Of a DNA stretch of 64,000 nt, positions 37,004 to 46,467 are shown in pieces (the first letter of the stretch is position 1; the number at the start of each line of letters is the position of its first letter). Location of the stretch: positions 149,924 to 213,923 of the forward strand of contig NZ_JXJU01000003.1 in NCBI RefSeq assembly GCF_002441655.1, in the 5' to 3' direction. The position numbers were made by a program, and so were the translations under genes. Source of the stretch: Lactococcus fujiensis JCM 16395 (GTDB lineage: Bacteria > Bacillota > Bacilli > Lactobacillales > Streptococcaceae). The notes beneath the pieces were generated by a model, which worked only from the letters and a program-made list of their open reading frames with translations, was not told the DNA's origin and made no database searches.

Positions 37004-37697
37004 GAGGACTACTCATGTAGTAACCAACACCGCGTCGAGTTGAAACGTATTGTGGACGACTAGGAGTGTCTTCAACTTTTTCGCGTAAACGGCGAACAGT
37101 AACGTCAACAGTGCGGACATCACCAAAATAATCATATCCCCAAACTGTTTCAAGGAGATTTTCACGTGTAATTACTTCACCAATGTGTTGCGCAAGATAA
37201 TACAAGAGTTCAAATTCACGGTGTGTCAAATCCAGTTGTTTATCATATTTGTAGGCAGCATAATGCGTTGGATTAATTCGTAAATTTCCAATAGTCAATT
37301 CTTTTTTGCCAGAATCGTTTGATTCCACTGATGAAGTGTTGACGCGACGAAGATTTGCTTTAATTCGAGCTAAGAGTTCGCGATTTGAGAATGGCTTTGT
37401 GACATAATCGTCAGCACCAAGTTCGAGACCGATGACTTTATCAAATTCGCTATCTTTTGCAGAAACCATAATAATTGGTACATCAGATGTTTTTCTGATT
37501 TCGCGCGCAACATCAAGGCCGTCAATTTTAGGCAACATTAAATCAAGTAAAATAAGGTCTGGTGTTTCATCTTTAAAGGCCTCAAGTGCAGCTTCTCCGT
37601 CAAAGGCAGTAACTACTTCGAATCCCTCTTTAGTGAGGTTGAATTTTACAATATCTGAGATGGGTTTTTCATCGTCAACAACAAGAATCTTTTTCAT
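36996..37697 (-). CDS. walR: response regulator WalR (VicR)
   Basis: 233 residues of the OmpR type. Receiver domain starts [16 protein letters not shown]; the phosphorylated Asp is in [13 protein letters not shown] (about 53). C-terminal winged helix (about 130-230, [15 protein letters not shown] and [18 protein letters not shown]). It regulates cell-wall hydrolases and is usually essential. I chose the ATG at 37697, which has GAAAGGAATC before it; the frame is open further upstream but that part lies within the promoter region. First gene of walRKJ. Confidence 0.97.
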   Translation of the reverse strand: MKKILVVDDEKPISDIVKFNLTKEGFEVVTAFDGEAALEAFKDETPDLILLDLMLPKIDGLDVAREIRKTSDVPIIMVSAKDSEFDKVIGLELGADDYVTKPFSNRELLARIKANLRRVNTSSVESNDSGKKELTIGNLRINPTHYAAYKYDKQLDLTHREFELLYYLAQHIGEVITRENLLETVWGYDYFGDVRTVDVTVRRLREKVEDTPSRPQYVSTRRGVGYYMSSPHE

Positions 37698-37734
37698 TTT
37701 GATTCCTTTCAATGTATAATTTGAATTATCATTA

Positions 37735-37763
37735 ATTATACTCTTTTGTTCAGCAATTATCAA
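37735..37763 (-). promoter_or_regulatory. promoter of walRKJ
   Basis: Minus strand: TTGATA (37763-37758), 17-bp spacer, TATAAT (37740-37735). Confidence 0.85.
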
Positions 37764-37908
37764 TTCATACTGTAATATTTTAGAATATTTACGATACATT
37801 CGAAACAAAGCCAGAATTAATCAATAAATTATGTTAATTAGGTAAAAATCGTAGGTAAAATGCAACTCAAGAAATGCTTTGTATGAATGTGCTAATTAAC
37901 AGCTTTTT

Positions 37909-37917
37909 TGGTATAAT
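37909..37917 (+). promoter_or_regulatory. extended -10 promoter giving a probably leaderless tmk mRNA
   Basis: TGGTATAAT, 7 nt before the ATG at 37925. Confidence 0.6.
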
Positions 37918-37924
37918 AGTAGAC

Positions 37925-38548
37925 ATGAACGGAATTTTTATTTCCCTAGAGGGACCAGATGGAGCGGGCAAATCAACTGTTTTGCAAGCTATTTTACCAG
38001 ACCTACAAAATAAGTACGGCGAAATTGTCGCAACACGAGAACCTGGTGGGGTTCGAGTGGCAGAAGAAATCCGGCACGTAATTCTTAATCCAAAGAATAC
38101 GGAAATCGACGCAAAATCAGAGCTGCTCTTATTTGCCGCTGCTCGTCGGGTACACTTACAGTCGAAAGTAGAACCTGCATTAGCAGAAGGAAAAATGGTC
38201 ATTGCTGACCGATATATTGATTCATCGGTTGCCTATCAAGGATTTGGACGAGGTTTAGGCCTAGAGGTTGTGGAGTGGTTGAATGATTTTGCGACGGACG
38301 GTTTGAAACCTGATTTAACCTTGTACTTTGACATAGATACGGAAGTTGCCTTAGAACGGATTAAGAAAAATCGTTCAGAAGATATTGATCGATTGGATAT
38401 GGAACGGGCAGAAATGCACCGCAAAGTACGTGCAGGTTATTTAGAAATTGTCAAATCAGAACCAGAGCGCTTTGTTACAATTGATGCCAGTCAACCTTTA
38501 GAAAAAGTTATTGCTGACAGTTTAAAAGTAATAATTGAGCGCTTCTGA
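37925..38548 (+). CDS. tmk: thymidylate kinase
   Basis: 207 residues, normal length. Phosphorylates dTMP to dTDP. P-loop GPDGAGKST (8-16), the DR motif IADRYIDSSVAYQG (about 95-108) and the LID segment ERIKKNRSEDIDRLD (about 140-154). I chose MNGIFISLEG at 37925; the open frame extends to 37874 but that part is upstream of the -10 box. First gene of the conserved tmk-holB-ricT-yabA-rsmI cluster; darA/yaaQ, which lies between tmk and holB in Bacillus, is absent. Confidence 0.96.
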   Translation: MNGIFISLEGPDGAGKSTVLQAILPDLQNKYGEIVATREPGGVRVAEEIRHVILNPKNTEIDAKSELLLFAAARRVHLQSKVEPALAEGKMVIADRYIDSSVAYQGFGRGLGLEVVEWLNDFATDGLKPDLTLYFDIDTEVALERIKKNRSEDIDRLDMERAEMHRKVRAGYLEIVKSEPERFVTIDASQPLEKVIADSLKVIIERF

Positions 38549-38589
38549 ATAAGATCTTATAGCCCACACACCGCTTAGAAAGGGAAAAT

Positions 38590-39459
38590 ATGAAAATTGA
38601 TGAGATACAACCTCAATTGTTGAATGAATTTAAGATGGTCCTTGCCCATCATCACTTAAGTCATGCGTATCTTTTCTCAGGCGGATTTGGCTCTTACGAA
38701 ATGGCACTTTGGCTGAGCCAAGCCATTTTTTGTGAGCAACCAATGGATGCGCTCCCTTGTGGCCATTGTCGCACCTGTCGTCTTATTGAACAAGAAGAAT
38801 TTGCAGATTTGCATCTTGTTGAACCAGATGGTCAAATGATTAAAACTGGCCAAGTCAGAGCGCTAAGCGAAGTTTTTTCCGAATCTGGTTTTGAAGGAAA
38901 GAGCAAAGTAATCATCATTCGAGAAGCAGACAAGATGCATCAAAATGCCGCAAATGCTTTACTTAAATCAATTGAAGAACCAGAAAATGACACATACATT
39001 TTCTTAATTAGTCAGAATGAAAACCTTGTTCTACCAACCATTCTATCACGTACGCAAGTGATAAAATTTCCAAAAAATATAGAGTACTTTAGAAACACTT
39101 TGGAAAAAAATGGAATTCTGAGGACACAGGCAGAATTACTTGCTCAAGTGACTGATTCAATTGAAGCAGCATTAAAAATAGGGCAATCGAGCTGGTTTAA
39201 TGAGGGCTATAATAAGTGTTTGCAGGAAATAAAACTATTAAAATCATCTCCAGCTGACGCATTTTTGTACTTGTCAGCACTGACAGATACTTTTGATGAT
39301 AAAGAACGCCAAAAAATTCTCTTTGATTTGTTAATTCATCTTTTTTATCAAGAAAAATGGATTGACAAAATACAAAAAACGTTTAAAGCTGTAAAAATGT
39401 GGCAGGCAAATGTAAGGTTGGAATCCTGCTTGAACTATATTGTTATGGAAAGTGAGTGA
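38590..39459 (+). CDS. holB: DNA polymerase III delta' subunit
   Basis: 289 residues. Clamp-loader subunit with an AAA+ fold lacking a functional Walker A. The start region LLNEFKMVLAHHHLSHAYLFSGG is typical, followed by a zinc module (CEQ, CGHCRTC at about 48-63) and the SRT-bearing motif ILSRTQVIKFP (about 150). ATG with AAAGGGAAA upstream. An exact copy of the dispersed palindrome lies inside at 39272-39285. Confidence 0.92.
   Translation: MKIDEIQPQLLNEFKMVLAHHHLSHAYLFSGGFGSYEMALWLSQAIFCEQPMDALPCGHCRTCRLIEQEEFADLHLVEPDGQMIKTGQVRALSEVFSESGFEGKSKVIIIREADKMHQNAANALLKSIEEPENDTYIFLISQNENLVLPTILSRTQVIKFPKNIEYFRNTLEKNGILRTQAELLAQVTDSIEAALKIGQSSWFNEGYNKCLQEIKLLKSSPADAFLYLSALTDTFDDKERQKILFDLLIHLFYQEKWIDKIQKTFKAVKMWQANVRLESCLNYIVMESE
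39272..39285. repeat. dispersed palindrome TGTCAGNNCTGACA, exact copy in holB
   Basis: TGTCAG-CA-CTGACA, encoding L-S-A-L-T in frame. Confidence 0.7.
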
Positions 39460-39465
39460 CTGTGA

Positions 39466-40254
39466 ATGATTGCGGAAATTAAATTTTCACATGGTGAACC
39501 CAATGTATTTGGAGAATGTGAATTTGAAGTGGCACCTAAAAACATAGTGATTTTTGATACCGAGAAAGGTGAAAATTACGGCCGCGTTCTCAGAATTTTT
39601 GATTCCAACCGAGCATTTGAATTTAATCCCGAAGTTCAAATATTACGGCATGCAACTGAAGAGGATCTCGCAAAAATTGAACTTGTTGAAGCAGAATCCC
39701 AGGAAGCTAAAAAACAGGTACGAGAATCTGTAATAATGATTGGTTTAGACATGAAAGTCGTTGATGTCGCTTATAATCTCGAAAAAAATCAACTTTTCAT
39801 CTCATTTACAGCAGACAAAAGAGTTGATTTCCGTGAATTGCTCAAAGCTTTGGCGGCGTCTTTCCATGCTCGAATTGAGCTGAGACAGATTGGACCAAGA
39901 GATGCGGCAAGGATTTACGGTGGAATTGGTCCTTGTGGCCGCCCACTTTGTTGCTCTGAATTTATCTATGAATTTCCCAATGTTTCAATCAAAATGGCAA
40001 AAAATCAAGCGTTGTCTTTGAAACAAAATAAATTGAATGGTTTGTGTGGTCGCTTAATGTGCTGTCTGACTTATGAAAATGATTTTTATAAAGAAGCACA
40101 AGAACAATTTCCTGATTTTGGTCAGGATGTAAAGACGCATGATGGAAAAGGGCGCGTGATTGGGTTAAATATTCTTAAGCATCAAGTAAAAGTAAAATTG
40201 GAAAATGGCATCAAAGATTTTGATGTTACAGAGTTGGAAGGTGTTCATGGCTGA
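39466..40254 (+). CDS. ricT: PSP1 domain protein RicT (YaaT)
   Basis: 262 residues. PSP1 domain (about 55-145), then cysteine-rich [14 protein letters not shown] and [13 protein letters not shown] (about 160-205), which in Bacillus RicT with RicA and RicF hold iron-sulfur clusters and act in RNase Y-dependent RNA processing. Whether RicA/RicF exist here is not visible. It starts 6 nt after holB and overlaps yabA by 8 nt. Confidence 0.92.
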   Translation: MIAEIKFSHGEPNVFGECEFEVAPKNIVIFDTEKGENYGRVLRIFDSNRAFEFNPEVQILRHATEEDLAKIELVEAESQEAKKQVRESVIMIGLDMKVVDVAYNLEKNQLFISFTADKRVDFRELLKALAASFHARIELRQIGPRDAARIYGGIGPCGRPLCCSEFIYEFPNVSIKMAKNQALSLKQNKLNGLCGRLMCCLTYENDFYKEAQEQFPDFGQDVKTHDGKGRVIGLNILKHQVKVKLENGIKDFDVTELEGVHG

Positions 40255-40576
40255 CAAAAAAGAAATTTTGGAACAATTAAATATACTCGAAGATGCACTC
40301 AATCAAACTTTAGCTCAGGTTTCTTCAATACGTCAAAAATTGGAAGATTCTCAGCGTGAAAATGCAACTTTAAGAATGGAATTAGAAAAAGTCCGCGAAC
40401 ATTTAGCGGAATTAGAAAAACATGAGGTTCAGGAAACGACCTCAACAAGTGACGAACCAAATCCGACATTAATTAACATTTTCAATGAAGGCTTTCATGT
40501 TTGCCATTTACATTACGCAGAACGTCTAGATGAAGGCGAATCTTGCTTAGATTGCTTGGAGTTACTCTATCGATGA
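40247..40576 (+). CDS. yabA: replication initiation control protein YabA
   Basis: 109 residues: N-terminal leucine-zipper-like helix (about 5-60) and a C-terminal zinc-binding part [19 protein letters not shown] (about 86-104). It binds DnaA and DnaN to limit re-initiation. I chose the ATG at 40247 ([11 protein letters not shown]), which overlaps the ricT stop; the frame is open further upstream inside ricT. Its own stop overlaps the rsmI start as ATGA. Confidence 0.93.
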   Translation: MADKKEILEQLNILEDALNQTLAQVSSIRQKLEDSQRENATLRMELEKVREHLAELEKHEVQETTSTSDEPNPTLINIFNEGFHVCHLHYAERLDEGESCLDCLELLYR

Positions 40577-41439
40577 TCCCAATACAACGTTCATTTAAGG
40601 GCGAAAAAACGGCTGGAAAACTTTATCTTGTGCCAACGCCCATTGGTAATATGCAAGATATGACATTGCGTTCATTAGAAACGCTTAAAACAGTTGATTT
40701 GATTGCAGCAGAAGACACAAGAAATACTCAAAAATTGTTGAATCATTTTGAAATTAAAGTGCCTCAAGAATCATTTCACGAATATAATTCTTTTGAAAAA
40801 ATTCCGAAATTGCTTACCATTTTGGAATCTGGCCAGTCCATTGCACAAGTTTCAGATGCAGGAATGCCTTCAATTTCGGATCCTGGACATGATTTAGTTG
40901 TCGAAGCGATTAAACGTGGTATCGATGTTGTAGCACTACCAGGTAGTTCTGCAGGGATTACAGCCCTCATTGCTTCAGGCCTTGCTCCACAACCACATAT
41001 CTTTTATGGCTTTTTGCCCCGTAAAGCAAACGAACAGAAAAAGTTTTTGGAAACTAAAAGACAATATCCAGAAACGCAAATTTTTTATGAAAGTCCATTT
41101 CGTGTAGCAGATACTTTAAAAAATATGGTTGATGTATATGGCGACCGGCATGTCGTTTTAGTTAGAGAATTGACTAAAATCTATGAAGAATATCGTCGTG
41201 GGAAAATTTCAGAGGTGCTCGATTCATTGACCGAGCAGCCAATCAAAGGCGAATGTTTAATCATCGTTTCAGGAGCAGATAAAGAAGAACTTGAGCAGGT
41301 GGACAGTACGGTTCCACCACTTGAGGCAGTAAAAATACTGATTGAAGCCGGTGTAAAAACAAATGCAGCTATAAAACAGGTGGCAAAAGAACGGGGCTTA
41401 AATCGTCAAGAACTCTACGCTCAATATCACGAATTGTAA
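40573..41439 (+). CDS. rsmI: 16S rRNA (cytidine(1402)-2'-O)-methyltransferase
   Basis: 288 residues of the tetrapyrrole-methylase fold. Signatures: [23 protein letters not shown] (about 16-38), [27 protein letters not shown] (about 90-102) and [15 protein letters not shown] (about 117-131). Methylates the ribose of C1402 in the 16S decoding centre. ATG at 40573 overlaps the yabA stop codon (ATGA), so translation is coupled; an open frame from 40543 is not needed. Last gene of the tmk cluster. Confidence 0.95.
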   Translation: MIPIQRSFKGEKTAGKLYLVPTPIGNMQDMTLRSLETLKTVDLIAAEDTRNTQKLLNHFEIKVPQESFHEYNSFEKIPKLLTILESGQSIAQVSDAGMPSISDPGHDLVVEAIKRGIDVVALPGSSAGITALIASGLAPQPHIFYGFLPRKANEQKKFLETKRQYPETQIFYESPFRVADTLKNMVDVYGDRHVVLVRELTKIYEEYRRGKISEVLDSLTEQPIKGECLIIVSGADKEELEQVDSTVPPLEAVKILIEAGVKTNAAIKQVAKERGLNRQELYAQYHEL

Positions 41440-41445
41440 GACTTC

Positions 41446-41474
41446 AACTTGCCTATTTTAGGGGAAGTTTTTTT
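41446..41474 (+). terminator. imperfect terminator after rsmI
   Basis: AACTTgCCT / AGGggAAGTT with a mismatch, followed by a run of T. Confidence 0.7.
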
Positions 41475-41511
41475 CTGAGGACTATAAAATTTGCCTTTTA
41501 GAAACTTTTAC

Positions 41512-41540
41512 TTGATTTTAAGGCATAAATTTTATAAAAT
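41512..41540 (+). promoter_or_regulatory. promoter of the mevalonate operon
   Basis: TTGATT (41512-41517), 17-bp spacer, TAAAAT (41535-41540). A small hairpin AGTACG-TTT-CGTACT lies in the leader at 41547-41561. Confidence 0.75.
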
Positions 41541-41579
41541 ATTCCAGTACGTTTCGTACTTTACAGGAGATTTTTCTGA

Positions 41580-42512
41580 ATGACTATAAATAAAATGGGC
41601 ATAGGTATGGCTCATTCCAAATTAATCTTAATTGGTGAACACTCAGTCGTTTACGGACAGCCAGCCATAGCGCTCCCTGTTAATATTTTAAAAACAACTG
41701 TTACCATTTCAGCAACTCGTGCTGGTCAGTATATTGAGAATTCTGAATCCCGTCGACGACTTGATTTAATGGACGATGAGTTCGAAGGAATTCGTCAGTT
41801 AATATTGAAATTATTGCAAAAATTTGAAAGTCCACGGTTGACCTTCTCACTTGAAATTGACTCAAATATTCCACAAGGACGTGGTCTTGGTGCATCAGCG
41901 GCTTTAGCTACAGCAACAACGCGTGCTTTCTTTGATTTCTTTGAAAGTGAATTGACAAATCAAGAACTCCTTTATTTTGCCAATTTTTCCGAAAATATTA
42001 CTCATGGTCGCGCATCAGGGATTGACGTTGCTACTGTAAACTCTGAATTACCCCTCTGGTTCATCAAAAATCAGCCGATGGAACAAATTGAGTTAAATCT
42101 GGCCGGTTATCTTGTCATTGGTGACACAGGTATTCATGGTTTAACCAGTCAAGCAATCAGTATTGTACGTGAGAGACTAAACGAAGAAAAAGAAAAAACG
42201 TTGGATGAAATCGCCAAATTGGGTGAATTAGCTGCTGAATCAAGAGATTATCTTAAAACCAACAGACTTGCTGATTTGGGGAAAGTGATGAATAATGCGC
42301 ATCACATTCTATCTGAACTGGGAGTTTCACACCCTCGATTGGATGCAATGGTAAAAACAGCCAAAAGTAATGGCGCTTTAGGTGCTAAATTGACCGGTTC
42401 TGGACTCGGTGGAGTAATGGTTGCTCTGGCTTCAAATGAAAAAGATGCCATCAGAATCAGTCAAAAATTATTAAAAAATGGTGCCAAAAACACATGGATT
42501 TACTCTTTTTAA
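41580..42512 (+). CDS. mvk: mevalonate kinase
   Basis: 310 residues of the GHMP kinase family. Near the start LILIGEHSVVYGQPAIALP; the ATP-binding motif IPQGRGLGASAALATA (about 98-113); the C-terminal GAKLTGSGLGG (about 263-273). Phosphorylates mevalonate, the first of four steps here that lead to isopentenyl diphosphate. Shine-Dalgarno ACAGGAGA 10 nt before the ATG. HMG-CoA synthase and reductase are not in the window. The next gene has its own promoter. Confidence 0.96.
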   Translation: MTINKMGIGMAHSKLILIGEHSVVYGQPAIALPVNILKTTVTISATRAGQYIENSESRRRLDLMDDEFEGIRQLILKLLQKFESPRLTFSLEIDSNIPQGRGLGASAALATATTRAFFDFFESELTNQELLYFANFSENITHGRASGIDVATVNSELPLWFIKNQPMEQIELNLAGYLVIGDTGIHGLTSQAISIVRERLNEEKEKTLDEIAKLGELAAESRDYLKTNRLADLGKVMNNAHHILSELGVSHPRLDAMVKTAKSNGALGAKLTGSGLGGVMVALASNEKDAIRISQKLLKNGAKNTWIYSF

Positions 42513-42580
42513 AATAGAAATATAAAATAAAAATAAGGCGTACCAAATCAAAGGTACGTTTTTCGTTTGTAAGAAAAATT

Positions 42581-42589
42581 TGATATAAT
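42581..42589 (+). promoter_or_regulatory. extended -10 promoter giving a probably leaderless mvaD mRNA
   Basis: TGATATAAT, 6 nt before the ATG at 42596; no Shine-Dalgarno precedes the start (AAGAAT). Confidence 0.65.
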
Positions 42590-42595
42590 AAGAAT

Positions 42596-43552
42596 ATGAC
42601 AAAACTAGCAACTGCAAGGGCGCATACAAATATTGCCTTGATTAAATATTGGGGGAAAGAAAATGTTGCACTCAATATTCCAACAACAAGTAGTCTTTCT
42701 CTGACGCTTGACCAATTTTATACGACAACGTCAGTTGAATTTACTGACAGTTCAAAAGATGAATTGATATTGAATGGTATCAGTACTGACAGCACAAGGG
42801 TTAGTAAATTCTTAGACCTCTTCCGTCAACAAGAAGGAAATTTTTCTAAGATTTTGGTCAGATCTGAAAATCATGTTCCCACGGCGGCCGGCTTGGCCTC
42901 AAGTGCTTCCAGTTTTTCAGCCTTGACAGGAGCGATGTTTAACCTACTTGAACTGCCAAACGATGTACAAGAAATGTCAAGGATGGCTCGTAAAGGTTCT
43001 GGCTCAGCATCTCGTTCAATTTTTGGAAATTTTGCAGTCTGGAACAAAGGGGAGGACGATCAATCTTCGTATGCTGAAAGTTTTTACGATGAAGACATTA
43101 ATTTGACTATGATTGTGGCTGAAATTTCATCATCGATGAAAAAAATGTCGTCGACAAAAGGAATGCAACTCGCTCAGACAGCACCAACCTATGGGGCTTG
43201 GGTTGAAAAGGCGGCACATCAACTTGAAGAAATGAAAGCGGCAATTCGTGCAAAAGATATTGAAAAAATCGGCTTGATTGCACAAGATAATGCTTTGGGG
43301 ATGCATGAACAAAATCGTAACTCAATTGAACCCTTTGATTATTTTACAGTGCAGACCCGTCGAGTGATTGACTTTGCAAAACAGTGTTATGAATCAGGGC
43401 TGCTTGCATTTGTAACGATTGATGCGGGGCCAAATGTCAAAATTATTACTGACCGAGCGAGTGAAACTGAATTGCTAAATAAATTCAAAGTAAATTTTCC
43501 GGAGATTCCTTTTGAAGTAGCACATGCGGGAGAAGGATTACGTTATGTCTGA
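42596..43552 (+). CDS. mvaD: diphosphomevalonate decarboxylase
   Basis: 318 residues of the GHMP family. ATP-dependent decarboxylation of mevalonate diphosphate to IPP. N-terminal ARAHTNIALIKYWGK (6-20) and NIPTTSSLSLTL are signatures; the phosphate loop is TAAGLASSASSFSAL (about 95-109) and RKGSGSASRSIFG lies near 137. It has its own promoter 83 nt after mvk but likely also receives readthrough. The phosphomevalonate kinase gene starts inside its end. Confidence 0.96.
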   Translation: MTKLATARAHTNIALIKYWGKENVALNIPTTSSLSLTLDQFYTTTSVEFTDSSKDELILNGISTDSTRVSKFLDLFRQQEGNFSKILVRSENHVPTAAGLASSASSFSALTGAMFNLLELPNDVQEMSRMARKGSGSASRSIFGNFAVWNKGEDDQSSYAESFYDEDINLTMIVAEISSSMKKMSSTKGMQLAQTAPTYGAWVEKAAHQLEEMKAAIRAKDIEKIGLIAQDNALGMHEQNRNSIEPFDYFTVQTRRVIDFAKQCYESGLLAFVTIDAGPNVKIITDRASETELLNKFKVNFPEIPFEVAHAGEGLRYV

Positions 43553-44549
43553 GTCGGTTACAATTAAAATACCTGGGAAACTATTCATTGCTGGTGAATA
43601 TGCCGTGGCTCGCCCACAAGGGGAGGCACTCATCGCAGCAGTTGAAACTGATTTTGTTATTAGCGTGAGTGAAAGTAGTGGGAATTCTCGACTTGAGACC
43701 AATGTAAATCTACCAACTCTGGATTTTGACATAAATAATTTTGAGATTCCAGATAATGGTTGGAATTTTGCTTTGTGTGCTTTGCGAAACCTTTTACAAG
43801 GTCAAAATAGAGCGGGCTTGACACTAAAAAAATATCCACAACTCACCATCAAAATTAATAGTGAGCTAGGTTATGGTGAAAACAAAAAAGGTTATGGCTC
43901 TTCAGCATCAGTAGTAGTTGGTATTGTGAAGGCAGTCAATCAGTTCATGAAATTAAAGATTGACAAAAGTAAAGCCTTCGAGTATGCTGCCAAAGCACAC
44001 TTTGAAATTCAAGGCTCTGGATCAATGGGAGACGTTGCATCTATTTTATCGGGGGGCATCATTTATTACCAGTCTCCAGATGTGAATTGGCAGAATTGGA
44101 AAATCGAAAATTCAGAACTGTATCATCCACAATGGCAAGCTTATATCGTTATGACAGGTAAGAGTGTGAAAACTGGGGACAAACTCAAAATTAACTTAAC
44201 CGAAAAATTTTATGAGACTTCAGATGAAATTGTAAATAAAATCAAGGCTTTGAATCAAAAAAAATATTTTGAACAAAAAAAATTTCAATTGTTCAAGAAA
44301 TTGATTTTAGCCAATCAAAGTTTATTGGCAGATACCTTGCCCGAAGGTTATGTGACCGAAAAATTAGCTTTTGCATTAAATATTATTAATCGTCAAGAAA
44401 ATCTTGTCGGTAAAATTTCTGGTTCAGGTTTTGGTGAAAATATCATTGTTTTCGCTAAAAATGAAAAAGGAATCAAGAAAGTGACTGGTCAATTAGCTAG
44501 AAAAGGCATTAGTATCGAAAAAATTAGAATTGCGGATGAACAATGGTAA
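43545..44549 (+). CDS. phosphomevalonate kinase
   Basis: 334 residues of the GHMP family. Adds the second phosphate to phosphomevalonate. N-terminal KIPGKLFIAGEYAV, the ATP loop KKGYGSSASVVVGIV (about 120-134), GSGSMGDVAS (about 164-173) and C-terminal GKISGSGFGEN. I chose the ATG at 43545, overlapping the mvaD stop as ATGTCTGA; the open frame begins seven codons earlier. It overlaps the following fni gene by 7 nt. Confidence 0.94.
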   Translation: MSESVTIKIPGKLFIAGEYAVARPQGEALIAAVETDFVISVSESSGNSRLETNVNLPTLDFDINNFEIPDNGWNFALCALRNLLQGQNRAGLTLKKYPQLTIKINSELGYGENKKGYGSSASVVVGIVKAVNQFMKLKIDKSKAFEYAAKAHFEIQGSGSMGDVASILSGGIIYYQSPDVNWQNWKIENSELYHPQWQAYIVMTGKSVKTGDKLKINLTEKFYETSDEIVNKIKALNQKKYFEQKKFQLFKKLILANQSLLADTLPEGYVTEKLAFALNIINRQENLVGKISGSGFGENIIVFAKNEKGIKKVTGQLARKGISIEKIRIADEQW

Positions 44550-45634
44550 GAGAAAAAGAAATTCATCAACATCGAAAAGATGAACATATTTCCTTGGGAC
44601 TAAAAAATTGGAGGTTCAAGGAGCAATGGCCAGAATTTTCTGGTTTAAAATTTTCAGATGTTCGCTTGATTCCACAAGGTTTACCTGAATTGGCGCTGTC
44701 TGAAATTGATTTATCGGTGCAGCTTTTTGGATATCAATTTGCATTTCCCTTCTACATTGAGGCGATGACTGGAGGATCCACATTAGGGACATCGATTAAT
44801 GAACAATTAGCAGAAGTTGCTGCTCAACAAAGTCTTGCTCTAGCGGTGGGGTCACAATCTGTGGCGATTAAATTCCCAGAACTGGCCGCTGATTATCGTA
44901 AATTGCGTCGTATCAATCCCAATGGCTTCATGTTTGCTAATTTAGGTGCACATCATAATTTGGAATCAGCAAAAAAAGCTGTTGATATGTTAGAGGCAAA
45001 TGCACTTGAATTGCATATTAATGTGGCACAAGAACTAACCATGAAGAATTCAGAAGGTGATCGCTCATTTTATTGGTTGGAAAATATTAATGAAATTGCA
45101 AATAAACTCGACGTCCCCGTAATTGTGAAAGAAGTAGGCTTCGGTTTTTCACAAGAGATGTACAGACAGCTCGCTCAAACTGAGATTGCAGCCATCAATA
45201 TTGGTGGTAAGGGAGGAACAAATTTTGCCTGGATTGAACACGAACGTGGGGGAGAATTCAAACTTGATGATTATGGGCTAACAACCGTGGAAAGTCTACT
45301 TGAGGCTGAAATTTCAGGAAACAGAAAAGACCTTATTGCCACAGGTGGAATTCAAGACGCGCAAGAAATAATTAAGTCACAGATGTTGGGGGCCAAATTA
45401 GTTAGTTCGGCTGGCTTCATGCTCCATACATTGAGAAGTGAAACTGATGGGGTACAGGCCTTGAATCGGAATATTGAGCAGTGGAAAGAAGAATTGAGAC
45501 GGTTTTATTTATTACAGGGGGCACGCGATTTATCGCAACTTCAAACACGTGAATTGCTCATGAGTCCAAATGCTCAGCTTTTTTCAGATGTGAGAAAAAA
45601 ATCACAAATTGATTACTTGGTGAAATCTAAATAA
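44543..45634 (+). CDS. fni: type 2 isopentenyl-diphosphate delta-isomerase
   Basis: 363 residues. FMN- and NADPH-dependent isomerase interconverting IPP and DMAPP. Signatures: HRKDEHISLGL (11-21), PFYIEAMTGGS (about 71-81), NVAQELTMKNSEGDRSFYWL (Gln and Glu at the active site), VKEVGFGFS, and the FMN phosphate site GGKGGTNFAWIE (about 216-227). Last gene of the mevalonate operon; ATG overlaps the previous gene. No clear terminator before the sodA promoter. Confidence 0.96.
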   Translation: MVREKEIHQHRKDEHISLGLKNWRFKEQWPEFSGLKFSDVRLIPQGLPELALSEIDLSVQLFGYQFAFPFYIEAMTGGSTLGTSINEQLAEVAAQQSLALAVGSQSVAIKFPELAADYRKLRRINPNGFMFANLGAHHNLESAKKAVDMLEANALELHINVAQELTMKNSEGDRSFYWLENINEIANKLDVPVIVKEVGFGFSQEMYRQLAQTEIAAINIGGKGGTNFAWIEHERGGEFKLDDYGLTTVESLLEAEISGNRKDLIATGGIQDAQEIIKSQMLGAKLVSSAGFMLHTLRSETDGVQALNRNIEQWKEELRRFYLLQGARDLSQLQTRELLMSPNAQLFSDVRKKSQIDYLVKSK

Positions 45635-45644
45635 AATTATATAA
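45617..45644 (+). promoter_or_regulatory. probable promoter of sodA
   Basis: TTGGTG (45617-45622), 16-bp spacer, TATAAT (45639-45644). A second TATAAT at 45651-45656 could also be used. Confidence 0.5.
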
Positions 45645-45663
45645 TTAGAATATAATTAAAAAT

Positions 45664-45689
45664 ATGTGAATAAAAGCTAATGTTCACAT
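45664..45689 (+). promoter_or_regulatory. inverted repeat in the sodA leader
   Basis: ATGTGAA (45664-45670), 12-nt spacer, TTCACAT (45683-45689). Could be an mRNA hairpin or an operator overlapping the transcription start region; no known regulator motif recognised. Confidence 0.4.
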
Positions 45690-45714
45690 TTAATTAAAAT
45701 GGAGGAGATTTCTT

Positions 45715-46338
45715 ATGACTTACACATTACCAGAATTGCCTTACGCTTATAACGCTTTGGAACCTTTCTTTGATGAAGAAACAATGCGTTTGCACCATGA
45801 CAAACACCATGCTACTTATGTAAACAATCTCAACGCTGCTGTTGAAAAACACCCAGAATTGTTCGAAAAATCAGTTGAAGAATTGGTTGCTGGACTAAAT
45901 GAGTTACCAGAAGACATTCGCGGTGCTGTTCGTAACAATGGTGGTGGACATTTGAATCACGGTCAATTTTGGAATTGGCTCCGTCCAAATACAGATGGTT
46001 CAGCTAACCATGCTGATGCCGAAATTGGTGATGCAATTGCTAAAGAATTTGGTGATTTTGAATCATTTAAAGCCCAGTTCAAAGCAGCTGCAACAGGTCG
46101 TTTTGGATCTGGTTGGGCGTGGCTTGTCGTCGACAAAGAAGGAAAATTGAAAGTTGTTTCTACAGCAAATCAAGATAACCCAATTACTGATGGTTTGACA
46201 CCAGTTCTTGGACTTGATGTTTGGGAACATGCTTACTACCTCAAGTATCGTAACGTTCGTCCTGACTACATTGAAGCATTCTTCAATCTCGTTAACTGGG
46301 ATAAAGTCAATGAACTTTACGCTGCCGCTACTAAATAA
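45715..46338 (+). CDS. sodA: superoxide dismutase, Mn/Fe family
   Basis: 207 residues, single-domain SOD. Metal ligands are visible: H in [12 protein letters not shown] (about 26), H in [10 protein letters not shown] (about 81), D and H in [15 protein letters not shown] (about 168 and 172). The residues GG before [11 protein letters not shown] fit the manganese type. The Shine-Dalgarno GGAGGAG is excellent. Cytoplasmic defence against superoxide; highly expressed, as its codon use is more regular than that of its neighbours. A strong terminator follows. Confidence 0.97.
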   Translation: MTYTLPELPYAYNALEPFFDEETMRLHHDKHHATYVNNLNAAVEKHPELFEKSVEELVAGLNELPEDIRGAVRNNGGGHLNHGQFWNWLRPNTDGSANHADAEIGDAIAKEFGDFESFKAQFKAAATGRFGSGWAWLVVDKEGKLKVVSTANQDNPITDGLTPVLGLDVWEHAYYLKYRNVRPDYIEAFFNLVNWDKVNELYAAATK

Positions 46339-46364
46339 TATTTTACACATTTTATATAGGTAAG

Positions 46365-46397
46365 AAATTCTGTCAGTTATGACAGAATTTTTTTATT
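46365..46397 (+). terminator. Rho-independent terminator of sodA
   Basis: Stem AAATTCTGTCA / TGACAGAATTT, loop GTTA, T-run. Contains a one-mismatch copy of the dispersed palindrome (46371-46384). Confidence 0.9.
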
Positions 46398-46467
46398 TTT
46401 TACTGGCGCCAGGTTTATTGATTTGCGTTATAATGGTCAAGGAAAAATTTTATGAATTAGGGATTTT

